A DNA stretch of 64,000 bases from Chryseobacterium sp. ISL-80. GTDB lineage: Bacteria > Bacillota > Bacilli > Bacillales > Cytobacillaceae. Below the pieces are notes generated by a model. The model saw only the letters and a program-made list of their open reading frames with translations. It did no database searches and was not told where the DNA came from. Position numbers and translations under genes: made by a program. Shown piece after piece: positions 42,453-51,818 of the stretch. The DNA lies in assembly GCA_018613055.1 (NCBI GenBank), contig JAGGQZ010000020.1:124001-188000 (forward strand). The letters run 5' to 3'. Position 1 is the stretch's first letter; each line of letters begins with the position of its first letter.

Positions 42453-42905
42453 TTAATCTGAATCTTCGTCACTTCTAACGTCGGGTCTGACAGGGTATAA
42501 TTCTTCGGATGCCTCTGTTTGGAATCGGTAATTTGCAGCGTTATATTGTTCTCCCTCTTCAAAAACACTCCTTGATACGTATTTATGAAAAAAGTACTCA
42601 GTTACAGCAATTCCGGCGGCAGCAAATAGCGATGGAAGCAGTAAGCTCTCTCCATAGGTCAAGCTTTCTCCTACAATCCAAATGATCATAAAGGCAAGTC
42701 CAAAATCTGCTAAAGTTGAAATCGTATTATTTGTCTTTGGCAAAAGGAATAGATCCCCTATTACATATGAAGCTATACTAAGGACCAGGGAAATCAATAG
42801 TACATTAGTAAATGACATATCATACATCATACCAAGGATGACATACAGCAGCGCCAGGCTGACGAAGAACTTTATCCCTATAGCTCTAAGGTGTTCCAAA
42901 TCCAT
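42453..42905 (-). CDS. DUF2512 (YndM-like) membrane protein
   Basis: 150 residues: four membrane helices over the first 105 residues, with the family-typical LKFFVSLALLYVILGMMY-like opening (here IKFFVSLALLYVILGM) and VIGDLFLLP, then a charged C-terminal tail of about 40 residues. The family is common in Bacillaceae and unstudied. AGGAGG lies very close to the ATG at 42905; an in-frame TTG six bases later would have better spacing. Confidence 0.8.
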   Translation of the reverse strand: MDLEHLRAIGIKFFVSLALLYVILGMMYDMSFTNVLLISLVLSIASYVIGDLFLLPKTNNTISTLADFGLAFMIIWIVGESLTYGESLLLPSLFAAAGIAVTEYFFHKYVSRSVFEEGEQYNAANYRFQTEASEELYPVRPDVRSDEDSD

Positions 42906-42929
42906 CTCCTCCTGTGTTTAAGATTAATC

Positions 42930-44297
42930 TTATTTTGCTCGATTTGCTTTATTCCATACTTTTTTCTGCAAAACAACGGAGATCAAACCAATTAAGAAAA
43001 CAACAATAATGCTGATAAAGAAACCCATTCGTATGGTCTTCTCAGCCAGAGTACCTGTAACTGCAGCCAGAATAAGGACTATGCCGAATATGGAGAGTGT
43101 TTTCCCCCATACCTTTAATTCAACTAATTTAAGTCCTGACAGAATAATGAAAGCCCAGTTGAATAAAATCAGGATACCTGCGGCAGTAGTAATATACTCA
43201 TAAATTTTTCCAGGAAGCAGCAACGCGGTAATAATGGAAGCAATCAGTCCTACTACTGCGAGTCCCAGGGAAGGAAGCGGCAATTGTTTCCACTTTTCGA
43301 TTTTCCTGGAGAAAATCTTCGGAGCATCGCCATCATCAGCCAGTGTAACGAGCAAGGTTGTCACTCCAAATAAAGAAGCTGTCATGGTCGAAAAACCTGC
43401 AAGAATGATTGCCGCATTGAACACATGCGGAAAGAATTGAAGCTTGTATTGACCGAAGGCAGTTACAAATGGACTTTCCTTATCGTTAAAAGCTCCGTGT
43501 GCAGCCAGAATGACTGCAAGGCCCAATGAAAGCACATACACAATGACCAGTAAAATGAGCATGATCACACCCGCTTTTGGGGCATCTTCTTTCTTCTTCA
43601 ATCTTGTCGCCATCAATCCGATTACCTCAATTCCTCCATATGCGTAAAAAGCGTAAATCAGTGATGACCAAAAGCCTTTAAGTCCACCAGGAAAGAGTTC
43701 TTGTACTGAGTTTGGTGTATGCACTTTATGCGTTTGAAGATTGAACAATCCGAATAGAGCCGCAACGGCAATAAGTATAAACATAATGATGGCTGCCGTT
43801 TTAATAATTGCCAGCAAATCCTCGACCTTATCAAAGCCTTTATTTCCAGTTAAGACAACGCCGATTGAGAGAACTGCATAACCAGTTGCAAAAATCCATA
43901 GAGGGATATCAGGAAACCAGAATTGGGACAAAATCGAAAGAGCAGTTAGCTGGCTTCCCATGATCAGGATATTGGAACTCCAATAATTCCAGCCGCAGCT
44001 GAAACCAGCCCATTTTCCGTAAGCCTTATTGGCATAATAGCAAAAAGAACCATCCTGTGGGTCTTCCGCAGTCATTTTTGCCAATAAATTATAGACCAGG
44101 TAAGTACCAATTGCCGCAAGGATAAATGAGAAAACGATGGAAGGCCCGGTGATTTTTATTCCAATGGCCGACCCCAGGAAAAAACCTGTACCGATTGTAC
44201 ATCCCACACCGATAAGGGACAATTGCCACCACTTCAGATCTCCTTCATTTGATTGATCCCCGCCTTTCGATTTAACAGACGGCAGAAAAAAGTCCAT
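42930..44297 (-). CDS. APC-family amino acid permease
   Basis: 455 residues, twelve predicted membrane helices. LSLIGVGCTIGTGFFLGSA contains the family's substrate-binding glycine-rich break in helix 1, and GGLKGFWSSLIYAFYAYGGIE the broken helix 6. It belongs with the AAT-type (GabP/LysP/ProY-like) amino acid/proton symporters; the actual amino acid cannot be told. AAAGGGGAG precedes the ATG. It ends 25 bp before the DUF2512 gene on the same strand, so the two may be cotranscribed. Confidence 0.88.
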   Translation of the reverse strand: MDFFLPSVKSKGGDQSNEGDLKWWQLSLIGVGCTIGTGFFLGSAIGIKITGPSIVFSFILAAIGTYLVYNLLAKMTAEDPQDGSFCYYANKAYGKWAGFSCGWNYWSSNILIMGSQLTALSILSQFWFPDIPLWIFATGYAVLSIGVVLTGNKGFDKVEDLLAIIKTAAIIMFILIAVAALFGLFNLQTHKVHTPNSVQELFPGGLKGFWSSLIYAFYAYGGIEVIGLMATRLKKKEDAPKAGVIMLILLVIVYVLSLGLAVILAAHGAFNDKESPFVTAFGQYKLQFFPHVFNAAIILAGFSTMTASLFGVTTLLVTLADDGDAPKIFSRKIEKWKQLPLPSLGLAVVGLIASIITALLLPGKIYEYITTAAGILILFNWAFIILSGLKLVELKVWGKTLSIFGIVLILAAVTGTLAEKTIRMGFFISIIVVFLIGLISVVLQKKVWNKANRAK

Positions 44298-44370
44298 TCC
44301 CTTCTCCCCTTTCTCGATAAGTATTATCTTTCGAGAATCGACCCGATATTATGTATTAAGTGTTAAGTCA

Positions 44371-44406
44371 AAAAAAAAGCCGATTCCTTAAGGAACGACT
44401 TTTTTT
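44371..44406 (-). terminator. Intrinsic terminator
   Basis: A hairpin with AGTCGTTCC and GGAATCGGCT-type arms (one bulge) around TTAA, flanked by A and T runs on both sides, so it can work in both directions. Confidence 0.75.
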
Positions 44407-44409
44407 GTG

Positions 44410-44757
44410 TTAATTTTTGCTTTTATCATTTTCCGAGTCCTTGCTCAATCCAGTCATCGTGCGATACAACTGTGTATACATGCTGCCTTGCACAATATTT
44501 TCCAGAAAGAATTCACCAACTAGCTCTTTATACTCCTCATCTTCAAACATTTTCTTATTTTGAAGCTCCATTTCTGCCAACCCTTCATAGGTGGAAACCA
44601 ACACATAGGTATGGTCTTCTCCTGATATAGGGGACAAGAGCTCAACCCTATGGTCATACTGTTCGTTTCGGAAATTTTGAATCAAGCGCAGATTCTTGAT
44701 CCCCTCCGGGAACTTATCTTGTTTCAATTCAAATGTTTGAATAACAATGACTGACAT
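44410..44757 (-). CDS. Hypothetical dimeric alpha/beta-barrel-like protein
   Basis: 115 residues. The pattern VIVIQTFELKQDK, RLIQNFRNEQYDHRVELL, TYVLVSTYEGLAEME and a C-terminal helix fits a ferredoxin-like dimeric alpha/beta barrel (ABM-like) by eye. No catalytic residues are evident. GGGGGATAGG precedes the ATG. Not recognised further. Confidence 0.6.
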   Translation of the reverse strand: MSVIVIQTFELKQDKFPEGIKNLRLIQNFRNEQYDHRVELLSPISGEDHTYVLVSTYEGLAEMELQNKKMFEDEEYKELVGEFFLENIVQGSMYTQLYRTMTGLSKDSENDKSKN

Positions 44758-44857
44758 ATCCTATCCCCCTGTAAAATGGTCGATAGGTTTAGATTTTTCC
44801 AAAGCAAGAAAATCTATTCATACCTAGTCAGGAGGTTTAATGATTAAGAGCACCCTG

Positions 44858-46204
44858 TTATACTTCCCTTCTCAAAGCCTTAAGCACATCTACTTTTGTA
44901 GCTCTCTGTGCCGGACGCAAACCAGACAGGATTGTGACCAGGTAGCAAATAATGAAGCTAATTATTGGCAAAGTATAGGGAATATGGCTAAATATTAAGC
45001 CCTCAGGCGGTTCTTCGCCAAATGCCTGTCTGATAATGATTGGAAGCCCAAAATTAACCATTAAACTGATAGCGTAGGCGACAAGCGTTCCAATCGCTGC
45101 TCCAATCAAGCCGATATAGCTGCTTTCCAGGAGAAAGATTTTTTTGATGGTCTTTGGATTGGCACCAATCGCTTTCATGATCCCAATATCCGGGGCCCTT
45201 TCAGTAACGGCCATGGTCATTGTATTATAAATTCCTATCGAGGCAATGATGATGGCGATCGTTCCGATGAAAATAAGGCCAGCCTTCACGATCGTGAACA
45301 TTACATTCACATCCTTCAATTCATTAATGACTGAATAGGATGGATAATTGTTTTCTTCTAGCTTAACGGTAATATCTTTAACTGCTTCCATATCTTTAGC
45401 GTATATTTTAACCTCGTCATATTGGTCAGCCGGTATGTCTGGCTGCTCCATGTCCGGGTTGTTCGGGTCCTTCATCATTCCACGTGGCGTTCCTGTAAAC
45501 TCCTCAACCTGCTTCAATACTCCATTGGAAACAAACACAACATTATCATAGACCCATTCCTTCGTGGGCTTTTTACGGATTCCTGCAATGGTAACTTCCA
45601 GTTTCTCCTTTATTTCTTTGCCATTTTCAAACTTAATGACATTCATGCTGATTTTCTTGCCGACCAGTTCGCCTTTGTATTTGTATTCTTCTTTAATCTG
45701 TCCTTTTTCATTATATACGTCTTCTGTTGCATCTCCATTAGGTCGCAAATCTTCAACAAAATGGTAGCCAACAAGCACTTCATGATCCGATTTTGGCAGA
45801 CGCCCTTCTGACAATTCTAGCCCTGAATTCATTTCAGAAGGCATATCGGCAACCACAGCCCGCGCATAGGTCTGGTGTTCACCAACTTCAAATTGATAAT
45901 CCTGGAGATTTTTCCGTCTGGTAACAGCTTTAACATCCTTAATTTTCTCGAAAAAAGCGACATCTTTTTCGCCCAGCTGTTTAAACCCATTTTGAGGGTC
46001 CTCTTTCCCGGGAACTTCAATCTCTGTCACAATCCTTCTTTCCAGAGTTTCTTTCACGATCGATTTATGAAGCCCGAACCCTACAGAAGCAAGTACAATC
46101 AGGAAAGCAACACTCATCGCAGTGGCAAGAATGGTCATGAACAGCCTTGTCCTGTTCTTTTTCATGTTTTGCCTGACAAAACGGAATTGGTCTTTAAGCC
46201 TCAT
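44858..46204 (-). CDS. MacB/FtsX-type ABC transporter permease
   Basis: 448 residues: an N-terminal helix (LFMTILATAMSVAFLIVLAS), a large extracellular MacB-type periplasmic-like domain (about 45-290), and three C-terminal helices with the FtsX-domain motif MAVTERAPDIGIMKAIGAN. It works with the ATPase encoded just upstream, which it overlaps by 11 bp. Such pairs export peptides or act on cell-envelope substrates; the substrate is unknown. Confidence 0.88.
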   Translation of the reverse strand: MRLKDQFRFVRQNMKKNRTRLFMTILATAMSVAFLIVLASVGFGLHKSIVKETLERRIVTEIEVPGKEDPQNGFKQLGEKDVAFFEKIKDVKAVTRRKNLQDYQFEVGEHQTYARAVVADMPSEMNSGLELSEGRLPKSDHEVLVGYHFVEDLRPNGDATEDVYNEKGQIKEEYKYKGELVGKKISMNVIKFENGKEIKEKLEVTIAGIRKKPTKEWVYDNVVFVSNGVLKQVEEFTGTPRGMMKDPNNPDMEQPDIPADQYDEVKIYAKDMEAVKDITVKLEENNYPSYSVINELKDVNVMFTIVKAGLIFIGTIAIIIASIGIYNTMTMAVTERAPDIGIMKAIGANPKTIKKIFLLESSYIGLIGAAIGTLVAYAISLMVNFGLPIIIRQAFGEEPPEGLIFSHIPYTLPIISFIICYLVTILSGLRPAQRATKVDVLKALRREV

Positions 46205-46892
46205 TTGCCATTACCTCCTCAACAACTCTTCCATCCTTTAATTCAATCGTTCGGTGTCCAATTTTTGCAACCTTGTCATCATGAGTAATTATCAAAAAAG
46301 TGATGCCAAGTTCCTTATTCAACTTTTTGATAAACCTAAGCAAATCCTCTTCGGTTTCCGAATCCAGACTGCCAGTCGGTTCATCCGCTAGAATAATCGG
46401 CGGATTGACTATCAGGGCGCGGGCAATACTCACTCTTTGCTGTTGACCACCTGATAGTTCTCCGGGGTAATGATCCTGATAGTCTGCCAATCCAACCATA
46501 TCCAGAATTTCACTTGTCCGAAGTTTTCTTTCTTGCTCTTTCACACCTTTTAAAATCAATGGCAGCTCAATATTTTGATATGCAGTCATACTTGTAATCA
46601 ACTGAAAGCTTTGGAAGATGAAACCGAGATGCTGGATCCGGAAATCTGCAAACTTCGCCTCAGACAATGTCGATGTCTTGATTCCATTAATGGCTATTTC
46701 CCCATGTTTCGGTCGGATGAAGCCACTGACTAGATTAAGCAGTGTTGATTTTCCCGAACCGCTTCTGCCAACAATGGTGACGATTTCCCCTTTCCTAACT
46801 TGCAATGAAACATCCTTTAAAACAGGGATGACTGTCTTCCTCCCTTTTTTACCAATTTCGAATTCATGACTCAAACGGTTTATTAAAATCAT
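46194..46892 (-). CDS. LolD/MacB-type ABC transporter ATPase
   Basis: About 232 residues. Walker A GRSGSGKST, Q-loop FIFQSFQLI, signature LSGGQQQRVSIARAL, Walker B IILADEPTGSLD and the H-loop THDD are complete. LADEPTGSLD is typical of the MacB/LolD/FtsE group. I choose the ATG at 46892 with GAGGAG seven bases upstream; two earlier in-frame ATGs are too close to that site. The partner permease follows. Confidence 0.9.
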   Translation of the reverse strand: MILINRLSHEFEIGKKGRKTVIPVLKDVSLQVRKGEIVTIVGRSGSGKSTLLNLVSGFIRPKHGEIAINGIKTSTLSEAKFADFRIQHLGFIFQSFQLITSMTAYQNIELPLILKGVKEQERKLRTSEILDMVGLADYQDHYPGELSGGQQQRVSIARALIVNPPIILADEPTGSLDSETEEDLLRFIKKLNKELGITFLIITHDDKVAKIGHRTIELKDGRVVEEVMANEA

Positions 46893-46951
46893 ACTCATAC
46901 TCCTCATACATTTTTTTGAATATTAAGCATTATCTACCAGTATGAAAGGTG

Positions 46952-46980
46952 AAAAAAAATAGGCGATTACTTTCATCGCC
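46952..46980 (-). terminator. Intrinsic terminator of the ECF sigma gene
   Basis: On the minus strand GGCGAT pairs with ATCGCC around a 7-base loop, followed by TATTTTTTTT. Confidence 0.85.
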
Positions 46981-46991
46981 TAAATCCTTTA

Positions 46992-47513
46992 TCAGGCTGG
47001 ATATTTCTCTAACATGACTTTTTTCAATTGTTTCCTGGCTCTATGCAGCCTTGTTTTGACCGTTCCTGATTTAATGTTCAACTTACTGGCAATCTCATTT
47101 TCCTTTAAGCCATACTGAATTTTGAGTACAAGCACCTGCTGATATTCTTGTGTCAAAAGATATAGAAGATGCTGAATTTGCTCCTTGAACAGAAGTATTT
47201 CCACTTCCTTCTCTAGAGATTGTTCAACGTCGTGGTCGCTAAAAATCTGCTCCATGATGCTTTGGTCTGAAGGAAGCCATCTTCTCCGCTTTTCTGCTCG
47301 TAAATAATCAATTGCTGTCCTGGCAGCTATTGCCGCAAGCCATGAACCGATCTTATACTCGTCAACAATGGTATCGGCTTTTTTATATGCTTTTATAAAA
47401 GTTTCCTGGACCACGTCTTCAGCTAAATGTCGATCTTTAGTAATCCTGAAAGCGATTTGCTGAAGCTTTTTGCCATGTATCCTATAGAGTTCGTCAAAAT
47501 CAATATAAGCCAT
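46992..47513 (-). CDS. ECF-type RNA polymerase sigma factor
   Basis: 173 residues with sigma region 2 (AEDVVQETFIKAYKKA and WLAAIAARTAIDYLR) and region 4 (YQQVLVLKIQYGLKENEIASKLNI, with SGTVKTRLHRARKQL as the recognition helix). It lacks sigma regions 1 and 3, as ECF factors do. No anti-sigma gene is next to it. The ABC transporter genes follow on the same strand after a clear terminator. AAGGGGGG precedes the ATG. Which genes it controls is unknown. Confidence 0.88.
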   Translation of the reverse strand: MAYIDFDELYRIHGKKLQQIAFRITKDRHLAEDVVQETFIKAYKKADTIVDEYKIGSWLAAIAARTAIDYLRAEKRRRWLPSDQSIMEQIFSDHDVEQSLEKEVEILLFKEQIQHLLYLLTQEYQQVLVLKIQYGLKENEIASKLNIKSGTVKTRLHRARKQLKKVMLEKYPA

Positions 47514-47672
47514 ATCGATCCCCCCTTGCCCAGAAGCTGAATCTCATTTCAACTTCAACCTTTCCTGTCTCTATTTGTTTATTTTTTAGGCCCTGTTAAA
47601 CAAGGCTGTTCTTTTTGATTTCAGGCGCATCACTTTCCGCTGCAATATCTCCATTGCCGTTTTTAAAGCGCC

Positions 47673-49628
47673 CTATTTAAAGTACTGCTCAATAAACGGT
47701 GGAACATTTTTACTGCTGAATGTCCGGATTTCTTTGTGGTTTCCTGTCTTGTAGACAAAAACAGCGGTATAAGGTTCCTCATTAAACCAGCCATACCCTG
47801 CTTTTTCGATTGCAGTACGCAAATGGTCCTCATCCGTTAATTTCAGCGTATTTCCATCCTTCAATATTTGATTCAATAATTCTTCTTCTGGATATTCTTT
47901 GAATTGATCTGCTTTTATGGATTCATTTGTCACGACAATATAGTCCAAATCCTTTGGAGTCACCATGGCTTCCTCAAGCATGCCGTTTGCCTCCAGCCAG
48001 GTGATGAAGCTTGAATAAGACTGTTTTAGTTCTAAATTTTCATAGTTATTGATGCCGGACATGATTTCAATCAATGACATATTCCCGACTGGATAGGAGT
48101 CCAGAGCATATGGTTCCCGCTCAATTTCTTTCCTAAGGATTGATATGGCCTGTTTAATTTTCTCTTTGTCGGTAATTGTCAACGGAACGTCGGTAATTTT
48201 CTTGTTAATCCTGATGGAAGTAATGTCTTCAATTTTTATTTTGAAAACTGGATTATGAGCATGCTTATACTCGATTGATTCATAAATCTTTTTTAATTGT
48301 GGTACATAATCGTTCGGATCGATTGTGTACTGGCGGACCAATTTGTCTCCGTTTTCTAATTCATAGATAAAAAGAGAATATTCCTGTGATTTCATTCCCT
48401 GTTCATTTGTTTGTTCATTTTGAATGATACTTTTATGAAACTCCCTTACAGCCTCTATGTTTTCTCGCTGAAACATTGGTTTTGGAGCATAAGGGTCATT
48501 CGGATCGGAATAAACATTGTTCGCATAGATGACACTTTTGATGTCATCAAGTGCAGGCACCTTTTTCTCATAAGGAGCAAATGCTTGCGTGATCATGATC
48601 AAGATTGCCAATACAACGGCATAGGACACCAGACCCCTTCCCCTGCCAAATACCCTCCATGTTTTCTGCAGAACCATCTCGGCAGTGAAATAACCGATTG
48701 TCCCCCCGGCAGCATAACCGAAGATCAGCCAGGCGAATTCATTTTGCATGGCATCGAAATACATACCGCCCAGGAGCGTCATGCAAAACGCAACTCCAAA
48801 CTTAAAGACCTTTTTTAGGCCATTAAAAGCAATGGCTTCTGACGCTGATTCTATATTTCTCTTTTTATAGATTAATAGAGACAATATGTAGGCTGCTATC
48901 ACTATGACTATATAAAGGAGTACTGCCTGAGCAGATATCGATTTACTCTCAAGCAAGGCTAGGTGAGAAATCGGTGAAAGATATTCAATATTCCTGATTT
49001 GAAAATAATCACTAGGAAAACCATATAACAACAGACCAAGATTATAGATTGCCAGCAAAGTAAAGCCTGCCGGGAACAGCAGCATGATATAGGTTAAAAC
49101 TCCCTGGACCACCGATATCCCAGTAACCATTGCCATCAATACTCCGGATAGGAAAAATACAGCATTATATAAAATGACGATTCCGGTCCAACTGAGAATG
49201 TCACCAAGCTGAAAATATAAATCCAACCCTAATGCACCGTGGATGATAACCGTAATCAAAGCAATCAATACGACTGGGATAATCAGAAATACAAACCCTG
49301 TCAGTGTATAAAAATGGAAAATATTTTCCCGTTTCAAAGGCAAACTATGCATTAAATCAGCTGCCTGTTTAACATGCAGGAAACGGTAAAGAAAGATTGC
49401 CATCACCACAGGTACGGTGATGATCATGACTAACTGTATCGCAAACTCGAAGTCAAATAATCCTTCTGCAGGTGTAAAATAACGGTAGTCATCACCGGAA
49501 TAGTGCATCATGATCCTTAATGGTATGGCGAAAAATAACGCAAGAAAATAGATGACGGATATCCAGCCGATATTCCTTCCAACCTGGAGGATCATTTCCT
49601 TATTAAACAATGATATTTTTGATGGCAT
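47673..49628 (-). CDS. ABC-2-type permease of a YtrA-like operon
   Basis: About 651 residues. The first half has roughly eight membrane helices including HVKQAADLMHSLPLKRENIFHF, the cytoplasmic loop typical of ABC-2 permeases of the YtrC/D kind; the second half (from about 330) is a large soluble domain with DDIKSVIYANNVYSDPNDPYAP. It overlaps the ATPase gene by 26 bp. Related transporters in Bacillus respond to cell-wall-active compounds. I prefer the ATG at 49628, which has GGGGGA eight bases upstream. Confidence 0.8.
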   Translation of the reverse strand: MPSKISLFNKEMILQVGRNIGWISVIYFLALFFAIPLRIMMHYSGDDYRYFTPAEGLFDFEFAIQLVMIITVPVVMAIFLYRFLHVKQAADLMHSLPLKRENIFHFYTLTGFVFLIIPVVLIALITVIIHGALGLDLYFQLGDILSWTGIVILYNAVFFLSGVLMAMVTGISVVQGVLTYIMLLFPAGFTLLAIYNLGLLLYGFPSDYFQIRNIEYLSPISHLALLESKSISAQAVLLYIVIVIAAYILSLLIYKKRNIESASEAIAFNGLKKVFKFGVAFCMTLLGGMYFDAMQNEFAWLIFGYAAGGTIGYFTAEMVLQKTWRVFGRGRGLVSYAVVLAILIMITQAFAPYEKKVPALDDIKSVIYANNVYSDPNDPYAPKPMFQRENIEAVREFHKSIIQNEQTNEQGMKSQEYSLFIYELENGDKLVRQYTIDPNDYVPQLKKIYESIEYKHAHNPVFKIKIEDITSIRINKKITDVPLTITDKEKIKQAISILRKEIEREPYALDSYPVGNMSLIEIMSGINNYENLELKQSYSSFITWLEANGMLEEAMVTPKDLDYIVVTNESIKADQFKEYPEEELLNQILKDGNTLKLTDEDHLRTAIEKAGYGWFNEEPYTAVFVYKTGNHKEIRTFSSKNVPPFIEQYFK

Positions 49629-50502
49629 AACCGATATCCCCCATCTCATAAATGAAGATTTCTTCTAAGGTCAATGGAAGCAAGTCGAAGATGACAGGGT
49701 GAGATTGATTGAAGACCTTTACGATTTCTTCTTCTTTCCCCCGGATGATACATACCATTACGCTTCCTCTTTTTTCGCAATGGAGCATTGTCAGGCGTTG
49801 TTCGAGATATTCCGGTGCTTCTCCCTTATAGGCAACCTGTACTTTATGAATATCAGACTTAAGATCATCAAGGTCTTTTTCCAAAAGCAGTGAGCCTTGA
49901 TGCAAAATTCCAATATGGTCACAGATGTCCTCGATTTCACGCAGATTATGGGAAGAAATCAAAATGGTCATTTCCCGATCTGCCACATCCTGAATCAATA
50001 GGTTTTTAACTTTTTTCCTTGCCACTGGATCGAGCCCATCCATTGGTTCATCAAGAATCAAAACTTCTGGCATCGCGGATAATGCAAGCCAGAATGCTGC
50101 CTGCCGTTGAATTCCTTTTGAAAAAGTGTGCAATTTCTTTTTCATGTTGAAATCAAAGACTTGAGCTAATTTTAAAAATCTTGCTTCATTCCAGGATGGA
50201 AAAATACTTTTATAAAAATTCGCCATCTGCCTTACCGTGTATTGAGGAAAAAAATAAGGCTGATCGGATATGTAAAAAACTTTTTGCTTTAATGCCTGGT
50301 TTTCATATATGGCATTTCCTTCAAGCAACACTTTCCCCGAATCCTGTCTGTAAATCCCGGCAAGCAATTTAATGATGGTCGTCTTACCTGCTCCATTGGA
50401 ACCGATTAAACCATAAATTGAACCTTTATTGATTGTCATATTGACGTTTTTTACAGCTTCTTGTTTTTCAAATGCTTTATTGATTGCGATCATTTGAATC
50501 AT
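49603..50502 (-). CDS. YtrB-like ABC transporter ATPase
   Basis: 299 residues. Walker A GSNGAGKTT, a degenerate signature FSKGIQRQ, Walker B VLILDEPMDGLD and H-loop SSHN are present, then about 100 C-terminal residues beyond the ATPase core. Overlaps both the upstream GntR gene (26 bp) and the downstream permease gene, so the three form a coupled operon like ytrABC. The start may be the ATG at 50502 or the one at 50493, which has a better spaced AGGA. Confidence 0.87.
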   Translation of the reverse strand: MIQMIAINKAFEKQEAVKNVNMTINKGSIYGLIGSNGAGKTTIIKLLAGIYRQDSGKVLLEGNAIYENQALKQKVFYISDQPYFFPQYTVRQMANFYKSIFPSWNEARFLKLAQVFDFNMKKKLHTFSKGIQRQAAFWLALSAMPEVLILDEPMDGLDPVARKKVKNLLIQDVADREMTILISSHNLREIEDICDHIGILHQGSLLLEKDLDDLKSDIHKVQVAYKGEAPEYLEQRLTMLHCEKRGSVMVCIIRGKEEEIVKVFNQSHPVIFDLLPLTLEEIFIYEMGDIGYAIKNIIV

Positions 50503-50884
50503 CCTGTCCGTGTCCCCCTTTCATAGCTTCCAGGCTTTTGACCATTTCATGGAGTTCCTCTGCAGATACGCCAAGGTATAATGCCTCATGCAGGAGTTTT
50601 TCCAAGTCCTGCTTCACCTGCAGAATCTTATCGACATCTTTCCCAGTCTCCATGGGCTTAACGAAACTCCCCTTGCCTTTTAAAGAATAAATGAACCCCT
50701 GTGTTTCCAGTTCTCTATATGCCTTCTGGATTGTATTCGGATTTATAGTCAACTGCTGTGCCATCTGTCGTACGGAAGGCAATTGTTCATCAGGTTTGAG
50801 CACTTCATTGATGATCAACTCTTTCATCTTATCCACCAGCTGTTCGTATATCGGTTTTCGGCTTCTCAGGTCAAGCTCAAACAT
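50477..50884 (-). CDS. ytrA: YtrA-subfamily GntR transcriptional regulator
   Basis: 135 residues. The winged helix of GntR proteins is complete: KPIYEQLVDKMKELI, LPSVRQMAQQLTINPNTIQKAYRELETQG and the wing FIYSLKGKGSFV. The short C-terminal part (about 60 residues) lacks a large effector domain, as in the YtrA subfamily. It presumably represses its own operon through the operator just upstream. AGGGGGT lies upstream of the ATG. Confidence 0.88.
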   Translation of the reverse strand: MFELDLRSRKPIYEQLVDKMKELIINEVLKPDEQLPSVRQMAQQLTINPNTIQKAYRELETQGFIYSLKGKGSFVKPMETGKDVDKILQVKQDLEKLLHEALYLGVSAEELHEMVKSLEAMKGGHGQDDSNDRNQ

Positions 50885-50905
50885 AATGACCCCCTATCTG
50901 TACTA

Positions 50906-50930
50906 AGTGTACTATTATTATTAATACAGT
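50906..50930. promoter_or_regulatory. YtrA-type operator
   Basis: AGTGTA, 13 bases, TACAGT. B. subtilis YtrA is reported to bind AGTGTA-13 bp-TACACT, so this site differs at one position. It lies 22 bases upstream of the ytrA-like start, inside the expected promoter region. Confidence 0.8.
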
Positions 50931-51112
50931 TAAATTATATGCCAGCCTCTTCCAAAAAGATAGGGGGAATTTTCTTAATAAATTCTTAAGAAAAATTAAG
51001 AAATGCGAGCATGCTGATTTCAATTTAAAATTTCCTCTCAGTGTAATATTACACAATTATTAACATTAAACTCAATAGTTATGATGGAAATTTTCGGAAT
51101 CTCTCTCTTCTG

Positions 51113-51145
51113 CAAAAAAAAACACCCTAGCATTCAGCTAGAGTG
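51113..51145 (-). terminator. Intrinsic terminator
   Basis: On the minus strand CACTCTAG pairs with CTAGGGTG (one wobble) and is followed by a run of nine T. It overlaps the stop codon of the acetyltransferase gene. Confidence 0.8.
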
Positions 51146-51620
51146 AAAATGAATAGTGTATAAATTTTTCTTTGTCTATGTGGTCTTTTGTAAATAAACA
51201 TCTCTCTAATACTTTTTGTGAAGGCATGTTGTCTAATGTTGTTTTTGCTTGCAATTCAGTTACTCCCATTAACGCGGCTTCTGACTTCAGCTTTTCGAGT
51301 GCATTGACTGCAACTCCTCTGCCAGTGAATTGATTGCCTACTCGATAACCGACATGACCTATTCTGGTTTCCCAATCAATATCAACGAGATTCATCCTTC
51401 CAATGATTTTACCACTTTCGTTCTTTATTGCATAAAACAGAGACGTTTTATTTCTCTGCTCTTCCATAAGAGCTTCGAATATATGGATGAATTCTTCATA
51501 TACGAAATATGAATCAGGTCTTGCCGGAACAGACTTCTCGAAAAACTCTTTGTTTTCTTTCTCAAAATCGAATAACGCCTTTGCATCAACCATTGATAAT
51601 AACGACAAAATAATATTCAT
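51138..51620 (-). CDS. GNAT acetyltransferase (RimJ/RimL-like)
   Basis: 160 residues. The N-terminal ALFDFEKENKEFFEKSVPARP, the middle GKIIGRMNLVDIDWETRIGHVGYRV and the acetyl-CoA loop NQFTGRGVAVNAL are typical of the RimJ/L-like GNAT group, which acetylates protein N-termini or small molecules. A short Glu- and Lys-poor C-terminus follows. Substrate unknown. Single gene. Confidence 0.83.
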   Translation of the reverse strand: MNIILSLLSMVDAKALFDFEKENKEFFEKSVPARPDSYFVYEEFIHIFEALMEEQRNKTSLFYAIKNESGKIIGRMNLVDIDWETRIGHVGYRVGNQFTGRGVAVNALEKLKSEAALMGVTELQAKTTLDNMPSQKVLERCLFTKDHIDKEKFIHYSFSL

Positions 51621-51818
51621 GATTTCACCCTTTCGATCCTACTTTTCCTCAAACTTCGGGCACTATCCCGCGCGGTACAATATAAAAAACCAGATGTGAT
51701 GAATGTATTTCGACAAAATTTAATAATAATCCTTTTCGTTTTTCCAAAAAACACCATCAATCCCAAAATACATGAAACGTAATTTGTTTATCCATAATAT
51801 TACGGGAGGTGAATTTCT

